Assembly (NCBI RefSeq): GCF_000443995.1
Contig: NZ_AUMC01000003.1
Coordinates: 372,001 to 436,000 of the forward strand
Length of the DNA stretch: 64,000 nt
DNA from: Bacteriovorax sp. BAL6_X
GTDB lineage: Bacteria > Bdellovibrionota > Bacteriovoracia > Bacteriovoracales > Bacteriovoracaceae
Direction of reading: 5' to 3'
Shown in pieces: positions 8,148 through 15,272 of this stretch; position 1 is the stretch's first letter; every line of letters begins with the position of its first letter. Below the pieces are notes generated by a model. That model was not told the DNA's origin. It made no database searches and was given only the letters and a program-made list of their open reading frames with translations. Position numbers and translations under genes: made by a program.

Positions 8148-11100
8148 TTCTTATTTGCTTTTTGTAACTCTTTAATTGCTTTGCGCATCTCTTGCATATC
8201 TGCTTTAAGTTGCTCGTTTTCTTCTTTAAGTGAAGCAATCTCTCTTTTAACTTCTTCATCATTATTAAAGAGCTTATCAATCTTATTTGAAATTGATTTT
8301 ACTGCTTCTACTAAAAGCGCCGTGATATTTCCGTACTGAACAGATTTATAGCCATCTTGTCCTGTCTTTACTAATTCTGGTTGAACTTTTTCAACTTCCT
8401 GGGCGATAAAACCTACAGTCTTTTCTTTTGGAAAATTTCTCTCTGGAAATTCTTCTGTTTTCCAATCAAAAGTTACCCCACGTAGAGAGTTTACCTTGTG
8501 AAGTGGATCAATAATCGTTTCCACGTTTTCTTTGAATCTCTCATCTGAAGTGTAGAGGTAAGCTGCTGCGAGAACATTCCCCGCTACATGAAGCTTTTCT
8601 GTTGGAGTAGAAGTTCCTACTCCTATATTTCCTCCGGCCATCATTCGCATGATTGTTCCACCACTGTATTGTGTCGTAATATTTAAAGCATTAGTATCAC
8701 CGCTTCCAGTTCCATCATAGGTGATGCTAAAGTCAGAAGTATTAGCAGAACCGGCCTCTACAAAAGTAATGGACTTAGATCCTCCATTAGTAATATCTTT
8801 CATTAAAAGATTACCATTATAAATTTCTAGTTTTTCACTCGGGGTAATAGTTCCGATTCCAACATTTCCAGTTGGTGTAATTGTCATATGAGTATTTTTA
8901 TATGAGGCATCATCATTTCTTTGGCCAAGGTATAGATAGCCGTCATTATTGTTGAATGACCATATCTTATTATCGGCACCACCGGAGCGATCTTCTAGGT
9001 ATATATAAGAATTAAGAGCTCCACTTACATGTAGTTGACTTTGTGGTGTGGTCGTTCCTATACCTACGTTACCAGAGTTATAATAGATATTACTTCCAGT
9101 TGTTGTCCATTGAGATTGATTAATACCACCAATTTGAGTTGTTACATAACTTTTCATTGCACTAACTGAAGGAGCTTGTACCGTTTGAGCTCCAGCTGTC
9201 GAGTTTACAACTGCTGCTGATTGAGCTCGTCCATTCGTAAAGTATAAATTGGTTGCACCTTCGGCCAGGTCATCAGTATTTGCAAGACCCGTAATTGCTG
9301 TGTAGTTCGCATTGATTTGTGCCTGTAGTTTTCCGTAAGCATCCAGTATTGTATCTGTTGCAGCTAGTACAGAATTTGCTCCAACTGAATATCCTGTAAG
9401 AGGTGTGCTCATTACATTTGATGCTGGTACACGTCCACTTCCATCGAGTCTTAAAAGCTCATTGGCACCATTTGAAGTATTAACAGCTATATTCACATCA
9501 TCAGTGTTCGCCGTTAGAGTAAGATCACTAGAAGCTGTTAGGCCTTTGAATACTAAGTCAGTTCCAGTCTTTGTCTTATAGAGAGAAGTTCCACCGGCAC
9601 TTGAAGCAGTGTTTTGTTCTCCACTTGCTGCAACAACACCTGATAAACAACCTACACCGTCAATACAGATATCATTGCCTGTTGTGACATTCATACCACC
9701 ATCAATAGTAAGCTTCTGTGTTGGTGCGATATTTCCAATGGCAACATTTCCACCAGAAGACTGAAGATAGACATCAACATCACCAGCATTAGGGCCTGTG
9801 GCAAATGTTCTAAGGTATGTATGAGTATCACCACCTTCATAGATTAGGCGGAAGTTCATGTCTTGAAAGTCTGGTTCACCATTATCTTCAATTAGATCAA
9901 AGAAAGATGCTGTATCTCCAACAGTTAGTGAGAATGCTTCAGTTGTTGCACCTGCTCTTGAAATATAGAATGGTTGAGTGCCTGAATCCGTTGCAAAGTT
10001 TGCACCACCATTTACGGTAAGCTTGTGGCCTGGAGATGCAACACCAATCCCAACATTACCTGCACCATTAATTCGCATTCTTTCTTTATTAAGATCTGCA
10101 ATTAATGAACCACTTGTTCTAAAAACAAGGGAGGCTTGTCCATAGTCTGCATTGGCACCATCTGTTTCCTGAATCGAAGCAATCGATGCATTGGCAACTT
10201 TTGAAGATCCTGAGTAGTTAGATGTAAATAGAATATTACTTTCAGCGCCGATCGCTGGATCTGTCGAATTTAAACGTAGCATCGCAGGAAAATCTCTTCC
10301 TGCCGCAAGACTTACGGTTTTATCTACACCGTTAATATCAAGAAGCGAATATGGTGTTGTTACACCAATTCCAATATTTCCTGTCGGATAGTGAATATCA
10401 CTTCCTGCTGTTGTCCATTGTGTTGCGCGATTATCAACATATGATTTAATAGCAGCAACTGAAGGTGCCTGATCTGTCTCACTGCCTACTGTCGAGTTCA
10501 CAACTGCTGCAGTTTTTGCTCTGGCATCAGTGTGATAAAGGTTCGTTGAGCCCTCTGAAATATCATCAGTGTCATAAGCTGAGATTGATGCAAGAGACGA
10601 TGCGTGAGAGTCAAGTTGTCCTTGAACTTTTTGGAATGCTTGAAGGACACTATCTGTCGCAAGTACACTTGAAGCTGCACCTGTTGTAAACCCTGTTAAG
10701 GCAACATCAATGGCAGGATTATAGTTAATAATTGAATCTGCTAATTTATCACCAGCACCTACTTGAGCAATCTTGCCATTCGTTGTTCCGACATCAACTG
10801 CAAGAGTTCCCGAAGAAGTAATTGTACCACCAGTAAGTCCTGTACCACCAGTCACTGCTGTTACTGTTCCTGCGTTTCCTGTAGGCCATGCCGCGCGACA
10901 GTCAACACCGATACATAGCTCAGTTGCTTTTACCTTTCCAGCTACATCAAGTTTTTCTGTCGGTGTATCTATTCCAATACCAACATTTCCAGATTCAGTT
11001 ATTCTCATGGCCTCAGAATTTAGTGGCCTAAAAATAATATGTGCTTCATCAGCATCATTGGCCATTGTTCTAATCTTTAGCCCTTGATAGTCATACATCA

Positions 11101-12271
11101 TTTGAAAGTAATCAGTTGTACTATCCCATGAACGGTCCATTCTAAATGAGCTCGCCCAAGTATCATCAACTTCTTTGATATGAAGTTGCGATGTTGGAGC
11201 GTTAATATTGATACCAACTTTACCTGTTGAATAATGAATGTCGCTACCACTTGTTGCCCACTGAGATGAAGTAATAGCACCTGTTTGAGCTGTTACATAA
11301 TTTTTTACTGAATCAACAGAAGGTGCAGTATCTGTTTCTGTTCCTGCCATCGAATTTATAACTTTTGCATCGGCCATCGCTTGCGCAGTCGTATCGACGT
11401 AGCCTTTTACTGCAAGCTCACTTGGAACTTGAGTTGCTGAATCTAAAGTTCCCGAGTTATCAAGGTCACTTGCCGGAATTTGTGCTACATTGGCAACATT
11501 TCCAAGTCCGACATAAGTTTTATCAATTGTTGGCGCATTAATCTTTGACCAACTAATAGCTGCTGCTGCGTTAATATCCGCATCCATAATTGACCCATCT
11601 TGGATTCCACTTGAATCAATTTCTGGACTTGAACCGCTGGTTACACGTCCGAAGTTATCAACTGTTACCGATGTGTAAGTTCCGGCAGACCCAATATTTG
11701 CTTGACCAATAACTCCCGCATTATCAACTAGAGTCGTATCAACAGCAACCGCCGCCGTTTGATTCACACATTCAAATTCATTTGATGCATTTACAGAAAC
11801 AACTTGTCCTGGAGCACAGGCTCCATTGAAATCAACACTGTCAGGAGTCACTGCATCGTTTACAATGGCCTCTGCAAGAGCTGCGTGATTTGCATAAACT
11901 GAAATTGGATTCGCTAAGATATTTTGATAATCAAAAACGATTGAGTTCGTCGTATCTGTCACACGAATAACTAAGGTCTCTCCTACAGGAATAGTATTAA
12001 TGACTGTTGCAATACCGGCAAAATCTAATTCAACGGTATAAATTCCATTAGAGAGTGGAACACTATTAATTGTTTGAGTTGCAACAACTGTAGAAAGATC
12101 ATTTGAATAGAAGAGATCAAATTGAAGATTAGGAGTTCCTGTAATAGGAGTTCCATTACTTTGCACAAGACGTCCCGAATAACCGAGCTTACTTGTCGAA
12201 GCGTGTAGGTTTAAGGATAAGAAGCTTAAACTAAACGCTAAAATAAATATCAAGATTCTACTTACGTACAA
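8144..12271 (-). CDS. Phage-fibre-like surface adhesin with S74 chaperone domain
   Basis: This long fibre protein has a signal peptide, an N-terminal domain starting STSKLGYSGRL, and a shaft with at least eight repeats of the form GNVGIGxxTPxxxLxVxG, plus repeats of DDLAEGxTNLYFT type. Both repeat types are typical of phage tail fibres. The C-terminal ~135 residues are a peptidase S74/intramolecular chaperone domain: SDERFKENV carries the expected Ser-Lys dyad (Ser 1259, Lys 1264 counted from an upstream ATG at 12322), followed by GFIAQEVEKVQPELV and a terminal coiled coil. Such domains trimerise fibres and then cut themselves off. I start at TTG 12271 because AGGGGA lies just upstream and the signal peptide begins there. 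It resembles mosaic adhesive trimer fibres of Bdellovibrio. Confidence 0.8.
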   Translation of the reverse strand: MYVSRILIFILAFSLSFLSLNLHASTSKLGYSGRLVQSNGTPITGTPNLQFDLFYSNDLSTVVATQTINSVPLSNGIYTVELDFAGIATVINTIPVGETLVIRVTDTTNSIVFDYQNILANPISVYANHAALAEAIVNDAVTPDSVDFNGACAPGQVVSVNASNEFECVNQTAAVAVDTTLVDNAGVIGQANIGSAGTYTSVTVDNFGRVTSGSSPEIDSSGIQDGSIMDADINAAAAISWSKINAPTIDKTYVGLGNVANVAQIPASDLDNSGTLDSATQVPSELAVKGYVDTTAQAMADAKVINSMAGTETDTAPSVDSVKNYVTAQTGAITSSQWATSGSDIHYSTGKVGININAPTSQLHIKEVDDTWASSFRMDRSWDSTTDYFQMMYDYQGLKIRTMANDADEAHIIFRPLNSEAMRITESGNVGIGIDTPTEKLDVAGKVKATELCIGVDCRAAWPTGNAGTVTAVTGGTGLTGGTITSSGTLAVDVGTTNGKIAQVGAGDKLADSIINYNPAIDVALTGFTTGAASSVLATDSVLQAFQKVQGQLDSHASSLASISAYDTDDISEGSTNLYHTDARAKTAAVVNSTVGSETDQAPSVAAIKSYVDNRATQWTTAGSDIHYPTGNIGIGVTTPYSLLDINGVDKTVSLAAGRDFPAMLRLNSTDPAIGAESNILFTSNYSGSSKVANASIASIQETDGANADYGQASLVFRTSGSLIADLNKERMRINGAGNVGIGVASPGHKLTVNGGANFATDSGTQPFYISRAGATTEAFSLTVGDTASFFDLIEDNGEPDFQDMNFRLIYEGGDTHTYLRTFATGPNAGDVDVYLQSSGGNVAIGNIAPTQKLTIDGGMNVTTGNDICIDGVGCLSGVVAASGEQNTASSAGGTSLYKTKTGTDLVFKGLTASSDLTLTANTDDVNIAVNTSNGANELLRLDGSGRVPASNVMSTPLTGYSVGANSVLAATDTILDAYGKLQAQINANYTAITGLANTDDLAEGATNLYFTNGRAQSAAVVNSTAGAQTVQAPSVSAMKSYVTTQIGGINQSQWTTTGSNIYYNSGNVGIGTTTPQSQLHVSGALNSYIYLEDRSGGADNKIWSFNNNDGYLYLGQRNDDASYKNTHMTITPTGNVGIGTITPSEKLEIYNGNLLMKDITNGGSKSITFVEAGSANTSDFSITYDGTGSGDTNALNITTQYSGGTIMRMMAGGNIGVGTSTPTEKLHVAGNVLAAAYLYTSDERFKENVETIIDPLHKVNSLRGVTFDWKTEEFPERNFPKEKTVGFIAQEVEKVQPELVKTGQDGYKSVQYGNITALLVEAVKSISNKIDKLFNNDEEVKREIASLKEENEQLKADMQEMRKAIKELQKANKK

Positions 12272-12411
12272 CAAAGTTCCCCTGTGTTTACAGTGGCATA
12301 TCGACATATTATTATGAAACATTAAAGAAGAGAAATTTAGGTAGTTAAGTGGATAAATTTTCCAATTTAAGTGCCGGAGGTGCCAATTTTATTGGGCTTA
12401 CCCTCCAGTTA

Positions 12412-13209
12412 TTAAGGGGTTGCATTACATGGTGGATACATACGTGCAAGTTCTCCAATTGGCCCACCTGTCTGGCTATGATTAGGTCTTAATTTTTCCC
12501 AATAAGAGTTCGTTGGAAATATTTTACCATTCGCTTTATACATACCTTTTTTACCAAGGAGGATATTGTACATGATATCCATACTGCAGCGAACTTGGTT
12601 AATTGGTTCAATTGTCGACTTATACCCATTAGCAAATTGACAATTTTTACCTCGCCAATAACGTGCATCTTTTTTGCGATTTAACTGAAAGAGGCCAGTA
12701 GGGCGATCTGTAGGGTCTGGTACACGACCGGTATTTACTTTTGTTGGGTCACATGAAGATTCAACTTGAGCGATGGAAGCAAACATCCAAACCCAAAACC
12801 TCTTTCTTTGTTCATTATTAAGATTATACCAATTTGGACACGTATATGGTCTTGCTGTCATTCCCTTGATTTCATTATGTAGAAATACATCAGCAGCACC
12901 TGCTTCGTTATCGATATAATTTGTAATCATTTGTCCCCAAACACCTTCATTACCATCTTCATTAATGAACATCTGGCAGTCTTTGTTAAAGTACTTACCA
13001 TCTCTACGGTGCTCAGTAGGGAGAGGGTCTCCTTGAGATATTGTATTATCTTCGACCTGGCAATTATGGCAATCTCCATCGGGAGGATTCGTGAAACTAT
13101 TGATTACATTATTGAGTTCTTTCAAGAAATCTGCCTCTCTTGATTCGAGATCGTTACTATAAGAGTTAAAATTAAAAAATAGAATCAAAAAAAGAATAAG
13201 AGACTTCAT
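12412..13209 (-). CDS. Exported lysozyme-like (lytic transglycosylase-type) protein
   Basis: The 265-residue protein has a signal peptide (MKSLILFLILFFNFNSYS). The region from about 140 to 175 reads FASIAQVESSCDPTKVN...PTGLFQLNRKKD, which matches the core of the SLT/lysozyme fold: a catalytic Glu in a helix (QVES) followed by a GLFQ segment. Four or more Cys pairs suggest disulfides in the periplasm or outside the cell. It probably cleaves peptidoglycan glycan strands, perhaps of prey; the substrate is inferred. The start ATG overlaps the stop of the 157-residue gene upstream by one base (TAATG), so the two are coupled. The fibre operon follows on the same strand after about 140 bases. Confidence 0.6.
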   Translation of the reverse strand: MKSLILFLILFFNFNSYSNDLESREADFLKELNNVINSFTNPPDGDCHNCQVEDNTISQGDPLPTEHRRDGKYFNKDCQMFINEDGNEGVWGQMITNYIDNEAGAADVFLHNEIKGMTARPYTCPNWYNLNNEQRKRFWVWMFASIAQVESSCDPTKVNTGRVPDPTDRPTGLFQLNRKKDARYWRGKNCQFANGYKSTIEPINQVRCSMDIMYNILLGKKGMYKANGKIFPTNSYWEKLRPNHSQTGGPIGELARMYPPCNATP

Positions 13210-13682
13210 TACTTTGCCTCCTTATTTTTTTGAACTTTAATATAGGAACACTTGATACCACTCTCTTTTGATTCATAGTTGATCATATCACTCTTTATTT
13301 CTAGAGTTTGAGTGCTCAACGAATCTTTCTGCTTAGTGGAAGGCATACAGTTCTTAACCTCACTAATTTGTACTACTTTTGTCTTCGTATAAGTGAATGT
13401 TGAAGTGTATGTACAATCTGACTTTTCACTTTTGTTCTTATCAGTAAGGGGTCCGATAAAAATTCGATGACCAATTCTTAGACCTTTCATAGGTGACTTT
13501 TCATCAACAAATTGAATTTCTGAGGCATCACAAAAGTCAGAGTTCTTTACAAGGGTATTGTATTCACCGACGTGTTTCTTCATCGTGGAGATGAAGTCAC
13601 TTGCGTTCGAGGCAAAAGCAATTGAAGGAAGTATTAATATTATTACCAGTTTACAGATACTTATAGTTGAAATCTTAATCAT
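13209..13682 (-). CDS. Small exported protein, partner of the lysozyme-like gene
   Basis: The 157-residue protein has a signal peptide (residues 1 to about 24, ending in AFA) and four Cys in the mature part (DFCDAS, KSDCTY, KNCMPS, IKCSYI). It has no motif I recognise. Its stop shares one base with the start of the lysozyme-like gene, implying one transcript and coupled translation. An accessory or inhibitor of the neighbouring wall enzyme would fit the context, but nothing in the sequence shows that. Confidence 0.6.
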   Translation of the reverse strand: MIKISTISICKLVIILILPSIAFASNASDFISTMKKHVGEYNTLVKNSDFCDASEIQFVDEKSPMKGLRIGHRIFIGPLTDKNKSEKSDCTYTSTFTYTKTKVVQISEVKNCMPSTKQKDSLSTQTLEIKSDMINYESKESGIKCSYIKVQKNKEAK

Positions 13683-13860
13683 ACTAATCCTCTTATTAAC
13701 TTCTGTATTGTACCATTTTATAGGGGGTTAGGGCACTAGGGAGACAAGTTTTCCACATCGATTATGACATGGCCTATGTTTTGTGTTCATTATTACACAC
13801 TCTATGACAAATTAAGGATTTCGTTGGTAGTAATGAATATTACAAAAATGGGAGAAGCTT

Positions 13861-15240
13861 ATGAAAAGAATGGTCAATATTGCGACGTTAATGACACTTG
13901 CATTACTTGTGTCATGTAATACTGAAAAAATATCGAAGATAAAATTTATCCATGCTCTAGAAGGTGAGTCTCTTTCTGGTGAAATGAAAATCAACGGCCA
14001 AGAGCTAAATCTATCTGGATCAGCGGAAGAATCATTTGAAGTTAAACCAATGTATCCAAGAAAGTTAAAGTTAAAGCTAGATTATAATCATGGCCCAGAG
14101 CTTAATAAACTTTCAGCAACTGAAATTAATATGGAATTTGAAGTACGTAATTACGACTCTGAAGAGGGAAGTGTTGATCTAAGAAAAGCAGGAACTGTAA
14201 AGCTTCAAGGTGATAAGCTTAAGCTAACAAATTGTACTAACACAGTTGATTTCAAAGTGAATGGTGATGAACTTGTAGTTGATATGTCGAAATTCAAAAG
14301 TCTTGCATCTTGTAAAGTAGTAGGAAAGTACAATAACTATAATCGTATTGGCGAAGAAGGTCGTCTACACAATGGTTTTGGACGAAACTTCTTTAAATTT
14401 GCAACTGATTCGCAGTTTGGGAAGGACGCTGCCTACGAAATTGTAAATAACTTCTCACGCTATATTTATCAAGATGGTGAAATGGCCGAGTACTTAAAAA
14501 CAATGATTTCAAAAATCGCGAAATCATCTGATATGCCAGATGTTGAGCCAAAGGTTTTCTTTATTAATGCACCAATTGAAAATGCATTTGCTCTACCTGG
14601 TGGATATGTTTTTGTCTTTAGAGGTTTAATTGACTCTCTAGAAACTGAAGCAGAGCTTGCAGGTGTTTTAGGACACGAATGGGCACACGTAACTGAAAGA
14701 CACGGTACTGAGTCTGTTACTAGAAATCTAAAGTCAATTGCTACTAAGTTTGTTGGTGCAGGATTTGTTTGGGCAAACTTTGGAATTCTTGGTGGTGCAG
14801 CAACTTACTATGTTTATGATAAGTTAGAAGATATTCCGCTTATGGGGTTTAGCCGTATTCAAGAACTTGAAGCCGATAAGCTAGGTGTTCAGTATGCTTA
14901 TAAAGCAGGATATTCTCCTTATGGACTTGGTAAGTACTTCTCATCAGTTCCTGATTATGATGAGACTTTCTTCCAAGCAATTACTTCGAGTCACCCGAAA
15001 TCATCAACTCGTGTAGAAAAAATTGAAGAGTTAATCTTTAATTATATTCCGTATGATTCTTCTCTTGTTGTGACAAGTACTGAGTATGAAAAAGCAAAAG
15101 AGTCGATCGATGAATTACAGGCTATGCCACCATATGTTGTAAGACAGCTAATGGTTTCGATGGGCGCACTTGTTGAATCAAGTATTAAAAAGAGTGTACG
15201 TAAGAAATTAAAACTAGATCACAAATTAGAAGAACGATAG
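13861..15240 (+). CDS. M48-family zinc metalloprotease lipoprotein
   Basis: This is a periplasmic M48 peptidase with a lipoprotein signal (lipobox LLVSC, Cys 19). Residues 271-276 read GHEWAH, the HExxH zinc site, and ELEAD near 335-339 supplies the third ligand, as in BepA/YcaL/LoiP proteins. The family degrades misassembled outer-membrane proteins. An N-terminal region of about 170 residues before the catalytic domain is unusual for the short family members and looks like a beta-rich extra domain. Length is 459 residues. A GGAGAAG-like Shine-Dalgarno (gggagaagctt) precedes the ATG. It is monocistronic, ending in a strong hairpin, and faces the peptidase-barrel gene. Confidence 0.9.
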   Translation: MKRMVNIATLMTLALLVSCNTEKISKIKFIHALEGESLSGEMKINGQELNLSGSAEESFEVKPMYPRKLKLKLDYNHGPELNKLSATEINMEFEVRNYDSEEGSVDLRKAGTVKLQGDKLKLTNCTNTVDFKVNGDELVVDMSKFKSLASCKVVGKYNNYNRIGEEGRLHNGFGRNFFKFATDSQFGKDAAYEIVNNFSRYIYQDGEMAEYLKTMISKIAKSSDMPDVEPKVFFINAPIENAFALPGGYVFVFRGLIDSLETEAELAGVLGHEWAHVTERHGTESVTRNLKSIATKFVGAGFVWANFGILGGAATYYVYDKLEDIPLMGFSRIQELEADKLGVQYAYKAGYSPYGLGKYFSSVPDYDETFFQAITSSHPKSSTRVEKIEELIFNYIPYDSSLVVTSTEYEKAKESIDELQAMPPYVVRQLMVSMGALVESSIKKSVRKKLKLDHKLEER

Positions 15241-15245
15241 AAAAT

Positions 15246-15272
15246 AGGCCCTCGAAAGAGGGCCTTTTTATT
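15246..15272 (+). terminator. Bidirectional rho-independent terminator
   Basis: A perfect 8-bp stem AGGCCCTC/GAGGGCCT (15246-15253, 15258-15265) with a GAAA tetraloop is followed by TTTTTATTTT on the plus strand and preceded by AAAATA. It can therefore serve both the M48 gene and the convergent gene ending at 15273. Confidence 0.85.

Noticed and set aside
4572-12271. Prophage as explanation of the fibre gene
   Set aside because: No integrase, capsid, portal, terminase or tail gene is nearby, and the fibre has a signal peptide.
12370-12400. Sigma-54-like promoter TTGGCACCTCCGGCA on the minus strand before the fibre gene
   Set aside because: The GG and GC elements are two bases closer than the required -24/-12 spacing.
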